Assembly (NCBI GenBank): GCA_013141435.1
Contig: JABFQZ010000012.1
Coordinates: forward strand, 124,001 to 188,000
Direction of reading: 5' to 3'
DNA from: Ferruginibacter sp.
GTDB taxonomy: Bacteria; Bacteroidota; Bacteroidia; Chitinophagales; Chitinophagaceae
Length of the DNA: 64,000 nucleotides
The notes below the pieces were generated by a model. That model was not told where the DNA came from. It searched no databases and worked only from the letters and a program-made list of their open reading frames with translations. Positions 49,933 through 59,550 of the stretch are shown in pieces (the first letter of the stretch is position 1; every line of letters begins with the position of its first letter). The position numbers were made by a program, and so were the translations under genes.

Positions 49933-50739
49933 ATGAAATATATATTTTTACTATTTGGTGCTTTAAGTTTGCAGGCATGCAAAACCACTAAAAGTAGTAG
50001 TGCAACAAACCAAAGCTTGATGCCGCAAAATGTAAGTTTAAATGGCAAATTATTTACTGCAATGTTTCAGCAAAGGGCTGCTGAATATAGAGCTCTTTGT
50101 CTGCAAGGTTATAATATAGCTCGTTTGCAAATTGACAATTATGTAGCTACTACTACAAAACCTAAAGCTTTAATAACAGATATTGACGAAACTATTTTAG
50201 ATAATAGCCCTTATGCTGTACACCAAGCATATTTGGGTAAAGAGTATGAACCTGCAAGTTGGTATCAATGGACAGATAAAGCTATTGCCGATACTATGCC
50301 TGGTGCAGCAAGTTTTTTAAATTATGCAGCATCGAAAAATATAGAAATAATTTATATTACAAATAGAGAAGAAAGAGAAAGAGCATCTACTTTAAAAAAT
50401 CTTCAATATTTTGGATTACCAAATGCAAACGAAGCACATTTATTTACTAAAACAAATACATCGAGTAAAGAACCAAGAAGACAACAAGTAATGCAACAAT
50501 TTGAAATTGTACTTTTAATGGGCGATAACCTTGCAGATTTAAGTGTATTGTTTGATAAAAAAAATGAAACTGAACGGAAAGCAAATACCGATTTATTAGC
50601 TAACCAATTTGGTAAAAAGTTAATAGTTTTTCCAAATGCTAATTATGGTGATTGGGAAAATAGCTTATATAAATTTAATTACAAACTATCGCAAACGCAA
50701 AAAGACTCAGTATTAAAATCGGTTTTAATAAACTATTAA
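49933..50739 (+). CDS. 5'-nucleotidase, lipoprotein e(P4) family acid phosphatase
   Basis: lipobox LQAC; KALITDIDETILDNSPYAVHQAY, IIYITNREERERASTLKNL, LLMGDNLADLS. Confidence 0.92.
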   Translation: MKYIFLLFGALSLQACKTTKSSSATNQSLMPQNVSLNGKLFTAMFQQRAAEYRALCLQGYNIARLQIDNYVATTTKPKALITDIDETILDNSPYAVHQAYLGKEYEPASWYQWTDKAIADTMPGAASFLNYAASKNIEIIYITNREERERASTLKNLQYFGLPNANEAHLFTKTNTSSKEPRRQQVMQQFEIVLLMGDNLADLSVLFDKKNETERKANTDLLANQFGKKLIVFPNANYGDWENSLYKFNYKLSQTQKDSVLKSVLINY

Positions 50740-50771
50740 ATATATTTTTTAGTGATGATAGGAAAAAAAAG

Positions 50772-50795
50772 GGGCTTTGATAGAAATCGAAGCCC
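50772..50795. terminator. Hairpin GGGCTTTGA-tagaaa-TCGAAGCCC downstream of the phosphatase gene
   Basis: 9-bp stem with one wobble; poly-A on the 5' side, no T-tract 3' on the plus strand, so terminator role uncertain. Confidence 0.4.
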
Positions 50796-50913
50796 GTATT
50801 AATCCAATATCCTATGAAAAATCATATATATAACGTATCGCAGAAAAGTTTATTGTATAAAAATTGTATTTTGAGAAGAAATTTTTTAAATTATTTCATT
50901 TTAAGCTGTTTTT

Positions 50914-51378
50914 ATGCAAAATATACAATATTTGCTTGCCCAATATGGCGAAAGCCATCAACATAAAACCAATAAGATTATACATTGGATTTGTGTACCA
51001 ATAATTTTCTTTAGTATTGTAGGTTTTTTGTATGCTATTAAACTGCCATTATTTTGGCATTTGTACCAACTAAATGTTGCTTTTATTGTAACTTTTTTTG
51101 CCATATTGTATTATATAAAACTATCTCCAAGCTTGGCTATAGGCATGTTTATTTTTTGCACTATTTGTTTACTAATAGCTCATTTTGTAGAGCAAAGTGG
51201 CGTTATACAGTTATGGGTATTTTGCTCTATATTTTTTATTTTAGCATGGATTGGGCAATTTTATGGCCATAATATAGAAGGGAAGAAACCATCATTTTTA
51301 AAAGATATTCAGTTTTTAATGATTGGTCCTGCATGGCTAATGAGTTTTTTATATAAGAAAATTGGAATTAAGTTGTAA
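50914..51378 (+). CDS. DUF962/Mpo1-like membrane protein
   Basis: YGESHQHKTNKIIHWICVPIIFFSIVGFLYA; C-terminal FLKDIQFLMIGPAWLMSFLYKKIGI. Confidence 0.85.
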   Translation: MQNIQYLLAQYGESHQHKTNKIIHWICVPIIFFSIVGFLYAIKLPLFWHLYQLNVAFIVTFFAILYYIKLSPSLAIGMFIFCTICLLIAHFVEQSGVIQLWVFCSIFFILAWIGQFYGHNIEGKKPSFLKDIQFLMIGPAWLMSFLYKKIGIKL

Positions 51379-51451
51379 TCAATTTTATAAACTTTTTTAT
51401 TCAAACCTTTGTATTGGTTATAAAACTTTAAGGTTTTTATACTTAAATAAA

Positions 51452-54400
51452 ATGCAAAAACTAGGTATTATTTTATTTTTCAACTTATTGTATTGCACCA
51501 ATTGTAAAGCACAAATCAATACCAATTTTGAATTTAGATTTAAAAATTACACTACACACAATGGCATAGCCGATAATGTAGTAGTAAAAACCTTAAAAGA
51601 TAAAAATGGCTTTTTATGGATTGCAACCCATAATGGTCTTAGCCGTTTTGATGGCTTAAAATTTAAAAACTATAGCCACAACCCAACAGATAGTAATAGC
51701 CTTAGAAGTATTTGGATATCGGATTTATTAATTGATAAGGAGCAAACATTATGGATAACTACAGAATGGGGACTTTGCTATTATAACGATACAAAAGATA
51801 ATTTTGTATATATAAATAACAAAGCAAATATGCAATTGGTATATAAAATGCCATTATGCAATTACGATAAAAATACTATTTATATTGCCGCCGAAGATGG
51901 ATTAAAAAAAATAAATACTCACACAAAAAAATATGATAATACAACTTTAAACAGAATTGTAGATCCACAATTTATTGTAAAAGACAATAGTGGCAATTTA
52001 ATTATAGGCACACGTGGTAGAGGATTATATAAGTACAATATTGCAGGCGATAATTACAAATTGCTTTTGCCCAAAAAATTACCTTTTAGTACCCATTACA
52101 TGGGCGCATGTGTGTATGAAAATAATATATGGATAGCTTCAGAAGAAGGTTTAATGCTTTTAAATAATGATGAATCAACAATGCTTTTTTCAAATGCTGA
52201 CAAAAGTTTAAAAAATAATTCGATAAAGCAATTAATGTGTGTAAGCCCATTTGTATCAGGTGTGGGAAAAGACTTTTTGGTTTGTGGTACTTACGATAAA
52301 AAATTATTACTTTTTGATATTAAGAAAAAAAAATTTGTACAAAAATGGACATCAAATGAATCTAATCCCGAAGGTTTTTTGACTTCGATAGTTTATGATA
52401 TATACGAAAATAACAAAACTTTATGGATAGGTACTGATAGAGGATTGAAGCAACTTAATACTGATAATCAACAGCAACAATCATTCTATATATCGCCTTT
52501 ATTGGCAAAAGAAGATTTACCACTTGTAAAAAAAGTTATAGCAAATAGTGAAGTAGACAATAAAAAAATTTGGCTCATACCTCAAAAGCCATATGCTGGC
52601 TTGGTTTTATATAATTTAAAAAATCAAAAAATAATTAAAGAATGGAATACAACTAAAACAACAAAAGGGAAAATATATTCAGATATAATACACTCAAAAA
52701 ATGAAAGTATAATAATTGCAAGTAGAGATTCGGGGTTAGATTTTTTTACTGAAAAAAAAGGGTTAATAAAAACCATAAAATTGACCGAGAAAATAAATTG
52801 CATAGTAGAAGATACATTTGGGAATCTTTGGCTTGGAACAGATGATGGCTTAATTTTTTTTAACAACAAAACTAATATTTCTACAAAATTCCAATCTACT
52901 TTTACAGGCTCTGATGTAGAAAAAAATGCATTTGGAGGTGAATTTCCTATATCAGATTTAAAAATTGGGGTAGATAATAAAATTTGGCTAACAAATAGTA
53001 AATATGGCTTGTTTAGTTTTGATATAATTACCAAAAAATTTACATCACATCGTCAAAATGCAAATAGTAAATTCTCTACTTTAGATAGATGTAGTAGTGT
53101 AACTATTGTAAGTAAAGATTCAATTTGGTTTGGCAATATGGCAGGTTTAAGTTGTTATGTACCATCACAAAATAAATTTATAAATTTTGATGTAACAAAA
53201 GGTTTAAAATCTACATACATATACTCAATTATAAAAGATGCTGCAAACAATATTTGGGCAAGAGGCAATGCAGATGTTTTTTATTTTAATACAAATTCAA
53301 AAAAAATAATTAGCACTATACTAAATCCTAGTTGCAATATTTTTAGTTATAAACAAAAGTTAAATATAAGTGGTAATAGTATTTTCTTAGGACATGAAGC
53401 TGGTTTTACAATTTTTGATGCCAATAACTTTGTAAAACCAATTACAGCTAAACCATTGCTTAAAATTATTTCTTACAAATCAAATATTGGAAATGTTTTT
53501 GTACCAAATGAAAATAATTTTGCACCAATTAAATTAAATTATAACGATAACCAAATAGGGTTTGAATATGCTGCTATTGAATACAATAACCCCGAAGAAA
53601 TTGAATATTGGCATAGGCTAGAAGGATTAGAGAAAGAATTTATATCAAGTGCTGACAATAGGGTAGTTGACTATACTAATTTGCCTCATGGCAAATATCG
53701 ATTTACTGTATATGCAATAAATAAACATACAAATATTAAGAGTGAATTAGCATTTCTAAATTTTACTATACAACCTGCATTTTGGCAACGATGGTGGTTT
53801 TGGCCAGTACTAGCCTTGTTTTTTGTAATGCTTGTAGTGAGTTTTGCACAAAAAAGGATAACCACAATAAGACAAAAAGAAAAACAAAAAACTGCTGTAA
53901 ATAAAGCAATGGCTGAGTTAGAAACAAAAATGTTTAGGAGTCAAATGAACCCTCATTTTATTTTTAATAGCCTCAATTCTATACAAAAATATATTTGGGA
54001 AAACAAAGAAGAAGATGCAGCCGAGTACTTAGCACAATTTGCAAAATTAATACGAGCCATTTTAGAAAACTCAAGAAAAGAAACAGTATTGCTAAAAGAA
54101 GAAATAGAGGTAATGAAATTGTACATTGACTTAGAACATAGGCGTAGCAATGCTAATTTTGACTACAGCATAAAAGTGAATGAAGATATTGATTTACAAA
54201 ATGTAGCTATTCCGCCTCTATTACTACAGCCTTTTATAGAAAATGCCATTTGGCATGGCTTAAGTAAAAAACAAAAAAAAGGAAACTTAAATATCAATAT
54301 AACTAAGAATAACAATCAACTTATTTGTGTAATTGATGATGATGGAGTGGGGCGACAAGATTTTAATAATAATACTGAAAAAAAATCGGTAGGTATTGAA

Positions 54401-54541
54401 ATTACAAAACAAAGAATAGATAAACTTATGGAAATGACCAAGCAATATGCAAATGTTACCATTTTTGACAAAAATGAAAATGGAGAGCCATTAGGCACTA
54501 AAGTAATTATAACTTTACCTTTGCAAATTTGTGAAAGTTAA
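51452..54541 (+). CDS. Two-component-regulator-propeller sensor histidine kinase (LytS/YehU-like kinase domain)
   Basis: repeated DKNGFLWIATHNGLSRFDG propeller motifs; Y_Y_Y-like domain; TM; FRSQMNPHFIFNSLNSIQKYI; start at 51452 preferred over 51362. Confidence 0.9.
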   Translation: MQKLGIILFFNLLYCTNCKAQINTNFEFRFKNYTTHNGIADNVVVKTLKDKNGFLWIATHNGLSRFDGLKFKNYSHNPTDSNSLRSIWISDLLIDKEQTLWITTEWGLCYYNDTKDNFVYINNKANMQLVYKMPLCNYDKNTIYIAAEDGLKKINTHTKKYDNTTLNRIVDPQFIVKDNSGNLIIGTRGRGLYKYNIAGDNYKLLLPKKLPFSTHYMGACVYENNIWIASEEGLMLLNNDESTMLFSNADKSLKNNSIKQLMCVSPFVSGVGKDFLVCGTYDKKLLLFDIKKKKFVQKWTSNESNPEGFLTSIVYDIYENNKTLWIGTDRGLKQLNTDNQQQQSFYISPLLAKEDLPLVKKVIANSEVDNKKIWLIPQKPYAGLVLYNLKNQKIIKEWNTTKTTKGKIYSDIIHSKNESIIIASRDSGLDFFTEKKGLIKTIKLTEKINCIVEDTFGNLWLGTDDGLIFFNNKTNISTKFQSTFTGSDVEKNAFGGEFPISDLKIGVDNKIWLTNSKYGLFSFDIITKKFTSHRQNANSKFSTLDRCSSVTIVSKDSIWFGNMAGLSCYVPSQNKFINFDVTKGLKSTYIYSIIKDAANNIWARGNADVFYFNTNSKKIISTILNPSCNIFSYKQKLNISGNSIFLGHEAGFTIFDANNFVKPITAKPLLKIISYKSNIGNVFVPNENNFAPIKLNYNDNQIGFEYAAIEYNNPEEIEYWHRLEGLEKEFISSADNRVVDYTNLPHGKYRFTVYAINKHTNIKSELAFLNFTIQPAFWQRWWFWPVLALFFVMLVVSFAQKRITTIRQKEKQKTAVNKAMAELETKMFRSQMNPHFIFNSLNSIQKYIWENKEEDAAEYLAQFAKLIRAILENSRKETVLLKEEIEVMKLYIDLEHRRSNANFDYSIKVNEDIDLQNVAIPPLLLQPFIENAIWHGLSKKQKKGNLNINITKNNNQLICVIDDDGVGRQDFNNNTEKKSVGIEITKQRIDKLMEMTKQYANVTIFDKNENGEPLGTKVIITLPLQICES

Positions 54542-54586
54542 AATTACTGCCCTAGTAAACCTTAGTTTTGGTACTAAACTTTTTTT

Positions 54587-55303
54587 ATGCTTAGATGTTA
54601 TATTGTAGATGATGAGCAAAATGCAGTAGATGCTTTAGTAGCAATGCTTAAGAAAAAATTTGTACAGCAAGTAAATATATGCGGTAGTAATATTAATGCT
54701 ATTAAAGCTATAAATGAAATAGAATTGTTGCAACCTGATGTGCTTTTTTTAGATGTAGAAATGCCATTAATGACAGGACTAGATTTACTAAAACATTTTC
54801 CAGAAAGAAAATTTTATGTAATATTTACAACTGCACACGAAAAGTATGCGTTACCTGCACTCAAAGCATCTGCTACCGATTATTTAGTAAAGCCACTTTC
54901 GCCACAAGATGTATTTGATGCCTTACAAAAATGTGAAGTTGGAAAAATTGAAAATAAAAAAAACAAGGTTAATCTTTCTAATAAAATAAACATTATTACA
55001 GCCCACGAAATACTACACTTAAATGTGGAAGATATTGTACGTATAGAGGCAAATAATAACTATTCTCATTTTTATTTTACCAACAGGCCAAAAGTAATAG
55101 TAAGCAAAACCTTAAAAGAATTTGAAGACCTGCTAACAATATATAATTTTTATAGAGTACACCAATCTCACCTAATAAACTTACAATATGTTGAAGTAGT
55201 AAAAAGCGACGATGGAGACTATGCTCTTTTGCAATATGGCCACAGAGTAGAAATAAGTCGCCGAAAAAAATCAGAATTTTTAAAAAGAATAAAACAATTC
55301 TAA
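54587..55303 (+). CDS. LytTR-family response regulator
   Basis: LRCYIVDDEQNAVDAL, DVLFLDVEMPLMTGLDLL, LytTR YRVHQSHLINLQYV. Confidence 0.93.
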   Translation: MLRCYIVDDEQNAVDALVAMLKKKFVQQVNICGSNINAIKAINEIELLQPDVLFLDVEMPLMTGLDLLKHFPERKFYVIFTTAHEKYALPALKASATDYLVKPLSPQDVFDALQKCEVGKIENKKNKVNLSNKINIITAHEILHLNVEDIVRIEANNNYSHFYFTNRPKVIVSKTLKEFEDLLTIYNFYRVHQSHLINLQYVEVVKSDDGDYALLQYGHRVEISRRKKSEFLKRIKQF

Positions 55304-55462
55304 CCAAATTATTGCCTAAAATTACCAAATTCTTTTTCAATAGTACCAAACACTAATTTAGTTGTACTCCTTTTCCTAAACTATGTAATTTTATACTAAT
55401 GCCATATTATTAAATCGCATTTAGCTTTATTAAATTTTAGCAATAAAATAAATAAAATTAGC

Positions 55463-56332
55463 ATGAAATTCTTTTTTACACTAACAATACTTCTTTATAC
55501 ATCATCAACATTTGCGCAAAATGTTGGTATTGGCATTGCAATACCAGATGAGAAGTTGCAAGTAGATAGTACCATAAGAGTTGGTAAAAATGCTATAATA
55601 GTACAAGGAAGTACTAAAAAAAATACTATAAAATTTGGCGATGGAGATTATGTAACCATTGGAGAACAGAATAAAGATGATAGACTTGTATTAAATGCAG
55701 GTTCATTTAGTTTTGCAAATGGCAATGTAGGCATAGGAGTAGATTCGGCAACCGAAAAGTTGGATATTAATGGGTTAATTAAAATAAGAAGTGGTGCACC
55801 TGCGGTTGGAAAAGTTTTGACCAGCGATGCTATTGGTAGAGCAACATGGCAAGATTTACCAAATAATATTGGAACCAAGAAAAAAATAAGTATTCCTTGC
55901 TCTGCTTTTCAGCCAGAATTCGCTTCAATTGGGTTAAATATATCAGTTATTAATGGTAATTGGATCTATTACGATAATGGTGTTTCATCTTCTGTAGATA
56001 TGTATGCACCATTAACATTTCCCGATGGAGTAAAAATTACACAAATGTCTATTTATTATTTAGATAATTCAACAACAGATTTTACTGCCAGAATAGAAAT
56101 AGTAACCTATAATCCACCTGGCATATCCTATAGCTCTCTCACTGGTTCTTCAATTACAACTTCGGGTATTTCTGGCATTGGTGTTTTTTCTCAAAAATTA
56201 TCAACAGGTGTTTTAGGTACAATTATAGATAATATTGGCAAATCATATTTTATAAGAATTTCGCCAAATGGAAATTGGCCAGGAATTGATTTAAAAATAG
56301 GTATGATAGAAATTGAGTATGAAATATTATAA
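55463..56332 (+). CDS. Secreted protein with NVGIG/KLDINGxxKI tail-fibre-like repeats
   Basis: signal peptide; NVGIGIAIPDEKLQVD, NVGIGVDSATEKLDINGLIKIRSGAPAVGKVLTSDAIGRATW. Confidence 0.7.
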   Translation: MKFFFTLTILLYTSSTFAQNVGIGIAIPDEKLQVDSTIRVGKNAIIVQGSTKKNTIKFGDGDYVTIGEQNKDDRLVLNAGSFSFANGNVGIGVDSATEKLDINGLIKIRSGAPAVGKVLTSDAIGRATWQDLPNNIGTKKKISIPCSAFQPEFASIGLNISVINGNWIYYDNGVSSSVDMYAPLTFPDGVKITQMSIYYLDNSTTDFTARIEIVTYNPPGISYSSLTGSSITTSGISGIGVFSQKLSTGVLGTIIDNIGKSYFIRISPNGNWPGIDLKIGMIEIEYEIL

Positions 56333-56385
56333 GCAATAAGCTTCTAATATTAAAAAATTTTACAACTGTGTAAAAAACTAAGCAA

Positions 56386-57591
56386 ATGAAACAATTAATT
56401 ATACTACTTACAATTTTAATTTCTACTACAGCTTATGCACAAAATGTAGGTATAGGCGAAACAACACCTACAGATACTAAATTGCAAATAAAAAGATCAG
56501 ACAGTGCATTGTTATTACTGCACAACTCATCGTTTGGTGCAGATGTAAAAACTGGATTATTTTTTAAAAGTGGCAGTACATATTCTGGCTCAATTATAAC
56601 TACAGGTAGTACTTTAGCACAAACATTTAGATTGGGTATTTCCACTTTTGGTGCACCTTCGCCATCTGGTTTAATTGAAAGAATATCCATTTTAGATGGA
56701 GGAAACGTTGGCATTGGAAACACAAATCCATTAGCAAAATTAGATATTAACGGACAAGTAAAAATAACTGGCGGCGCACCTGGCGTAGGTAAATTATTAG
56801 AAAGCGACGCATCAGGTTTAGCTACTTGGTCTGATAAATCTGCATCTTTTTTACCTACTGGTGCAAGTGGTAATACACTTAGGCACAATGGTATAGGCTG
56901 GGCTGCAAATAATACACTTTACAATAACGGAATTAATATAGGTATAGGAAACACCAATCCAACTACTGCTGGTTTAGTTGTAGATAAAGTTGTAGGAAAT
57001 ACCAATGCCATTTTTGGAAGCAATACATCTGGAGTGTCTGTACAAACTAGCTGGCCAGGCATTGGTTTTAATACTTATTATAGCAGTGGTAGTATTATGA
57101 TAGCTACTGGTGGCGCAGGTTATATTGGTGCCGACCCTACAACTGGCAGATTAATACTAGCCAATACAAGTGCTAATGCAACAGCAGGTGCTTACAATGC
57201 CTTACAAGATAAAATGTGGATAGCAAACGATGGTACGGTTAGTTTAGGCAGCAGTAATCTTAATGCCGAAAATACCACATTAGGCGCTGGCTATAAATTA
57301 AAAGTATATGGCAAAGTACTAAGCGAAGAAGTAAGGGTACAATTAAAAACGGCTTGGCCAGATTACGTTTTCGATAAAAATTATAAAAAACTTACTATAA
57401 ATGAGCTTGAAAAATATGTTGATTTACATAAACATTTACCTAACATTCCTTCTGCAAAAGAGATAGAAATTGATGGACAACATTTGGGCGAAATACAACG
57501 AAAAATGATTGAAAAGATAGAAGAGTTGAGCTTATATGTGATAGAATTGAAAAAAGAAATTGATATATTAAAAGAGAAAACTAAAAAATAA
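56386..57591 (+). CDS. Secreted tail-fibre-like repeat protein with C-terminal coiled coil
   Basis: signal peptide; NVGIGNTNPLAKLDINGQVKITGGAPGVGKLLESDASGLATW; LHKHLPNIPSAKEIEIDGQHLGEIQRKMIEKIEELSLYVIELKKEI. Confidence 0.75.
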   Translation: MKQLIILLTILISTTAYAQNVGIGETTPTDTKLQIKRSDSALLLLHNSSFGADVKTGLFFKSGSTYSGSIITTGSTLAQTFRLGISTFGAPSPSGLIERISILDGGNVGIGNTNPLAKLDINGQVKITGGAPGVGKLLESDASGLATWSDKSASFLPTGASGNTLRHNGIGWAANNTLYNNGINIGIGNTNPTTAGLVVDKVVGNTNAIFGSNTSGVSVQTSWPGIGFNTYYSSGSIMIATGGAGYIGADPTTGRLILANTSANATAGAYNALQDKMWIANDGTVSLGSSNLNAENTTLGAGYKLKVYGKVLSEEVRVQLKTAWPDYVFDKNYKKLTINELEKYVDLHKHLPNIPSAKEIEIDGQHLGEIQRKMIEKIEELSLYVIELKKEIDILKEKTKK

Positions 57592-57594
57592 AAG

Positions 57595-59487
57595 ATGAGA
57601 TATTTATTTTTAATACTTTCTTTCTTTTTTTCTGTAAAAGCAATAGCTCAGCTTAATATAAATGAGTTGCAAAAAGAAAATGTAGATTTTAACAGAAGCT
57701 CGTCAGAATATATATATTTTAAACCAAGCATTAATACTTCTGCAAAAAATTTAGAAAATAAAATCTATGATATTTTAAAACTTAGTTCTCAATATCAATT
57801 CAAACAACTTCGTTCTACTACAGACAATCAAAATAATTTACATATTAGATATGCTCAATACTATAAAAACTATAGAGTATGTCATGTAGAATTAATAGCC
57901 CACGATAAAAATGGTGTACTAAAATTTATAAATGGAATTATACCAACTAAACTTAACAATACAGTAGAAATAAATGTTAGAGAAAATGCAGCCTTACAAA
58001 CTGCATTGCTTCATTTTGGAGCACAAAAATATAGTTGGCAAAACGATGCTAAAAATAATATTTTACAAAATAGTAATACAACTTTGCCAAAAGCAGAATT
58101 AGTTTGGGTACAAAAAGATGGTGCTATTGATACTTATAATTACAACTCTTATATTCTTTGCTACAAATTTGATATAGTATCTTCAATACCATTCGATGCT
58201 AAAAGTATATTTGTAAATGCAAGTAGTGGCAAATATGAAAAATATATTCAATTAATGGCACATTGTAATCCTGTTTCTGTATCTACTTCTTTTTATGGAA
58301 ATCGAACAATATCTACACAATTATTGAGTGGTACCACATATAGGCTTGCCAATGATTGTAATACTGCAAAATTATATACAGTTAATTGGCCATTTAATAC
58401 ATATTTTCAAAAGGTAGGTAACACATGGTTAGATGATAGCTTAAGAGCAGCAGCAACCTCTCTTTGGGGTTTAGAGCAAACCTATTCTTACTTTAAAAAT
58501 ACTCATTACTATAATAGCTGGGATAACCAAAATGGGGATATTTATTCCTATGAAAATGCCCTCTTTTGCAATACAGCAAACTGCACACCTAACAATCCAA
58601 ATAATGCATCGTTTTATAGAGGAACAATGAAAGTAGGTTGGGGAAGCAGCGGCTTATTTGACGATTGGAACTCTTTAGATATCATTGCCCACGAATTTAC
58701 CCATGGTATTTCAGATACAATGGCACATTTAGTTTATCAAAACGAATCTGGTGCTTTAAACGAATCGTTTTCAGATATTTTTGGCAATACAGTTCAGTTA
58801 GATGTATTGGGCAATGTAGCAAATGTTTGGCAAATAGGGGAAGATAGAACTAATTTTTCTGGAGGTTCATCTGCCCCAATTAGAGATATGGCAAACCCAA
58901 ATAATTACTTTGATCCCGACACGTATTTAGGAACTTACTGGCAAAATTTTGCTACAAATACTAACGATCTTGGGGGTGTACATACCAACAGTGGTGTACA
59001 AAATTACATGTACTATTTACTTGCTGTTGGTGACAATGGCACAAACGATTTAGGTAACTATTTTGCAGTAGAAGGTATTGGAATTACTAATGCAAGAAGA
59101 ATAGCCTTTAAAGCATTGGTAGATTATTTTTTACCAAATTCTACACATCAAGATGCAAGAACAGCTTGGCTTTCGGCAGCCGAAGATTTATTTGGCATTT
59201 TTAGCCAAGAGTATAAGCAAGTTGCAAATGCTTGGTATGCGGTAGGTGTTTGTTCTAATTCGGGCAACGAATTATTAGCCGATTGTGGTACTATAACTGC
59301 ATATTCCGATAAAATATTTTATGGCTTTAAGTATATATTTTTGGGCTTATGTGGCAATCAAACCATAAACCCTGCTTCAAATATTGTATCGTACAAAGCA
59401 GGTACTATAATTACTTTAATGCCAGGTTTTACAGCCACTCAAGGTTCTAATTTTAGGGCAAGTATTGTAGATTGTGTGCCTCAATAA
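57595..59487 (+). CDS. Secreted M4 (thermolysin-family) metallopeptidase
   Basis: signal peptide and propeptide-like N-terminus; DIIAHEFTHGISD zinc motif, NESGALNESFSDIFG, HTNSGVQNYMYYLL. Confidence 0.92.
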   Translation: MRYLFLILSFFFSVKAIAQLNINELQKENVDFNRSSSEYIYFKPSINTSAKNLENKIYDILKLSSQYQFKQLRSTTDNQNNLHIRYAQYYKNYRVCHVELIAHDKNGVLKFINGIIPTKLNNTVEINVRENAALQTALLHFGAQKYSWQNDAKNNILQNSNTTLPKAELVWVQKDGAIDTYNYNSYILCYKFDIVSSIPFDAKSIFVNASSGKYEKYIQLMAHCNPVSVSTSFYGNRTISTQLLSGTTYRLANDCNTAKLYTVNWPFNTYFQKVGNTWLDDSLRAAATSLWGLEQTYSYFKNTHYYNSWDNQNGDIYSYENALFCNTANCTPNNPNNASFYRGTMKVGWGSSGLFDDWNSLDIIAHEFTHGISDTMAHLVYQNESGALNESFSDIFGNTVQLDVLGNVANVWQIGEDRTNFSGGSSAPIRDMANPNNYFDPDTYLGTYWQNFATNTNDLGGVHTNSGVQNYMYYLLAVGDNGTNDLGNYFAVEGIGITNARRIAFKALVDYFLPNSTHQDARTAWLSAAEDLFGIFSQEYKQVANAWYAVGVCSNSGNELLADCGTITAYSDKIFYGFKYIFLGLCGNQTINPASNIVSYKAGTIITLMPGFTATQGSNFRASIVDCVPQ

Positions 59488-59550
59488 AGTAATATGGCAA
59501 AATGTATTTATGTACTTTTTAAGATACTTTTTTCATCAATCAAAATTGCA

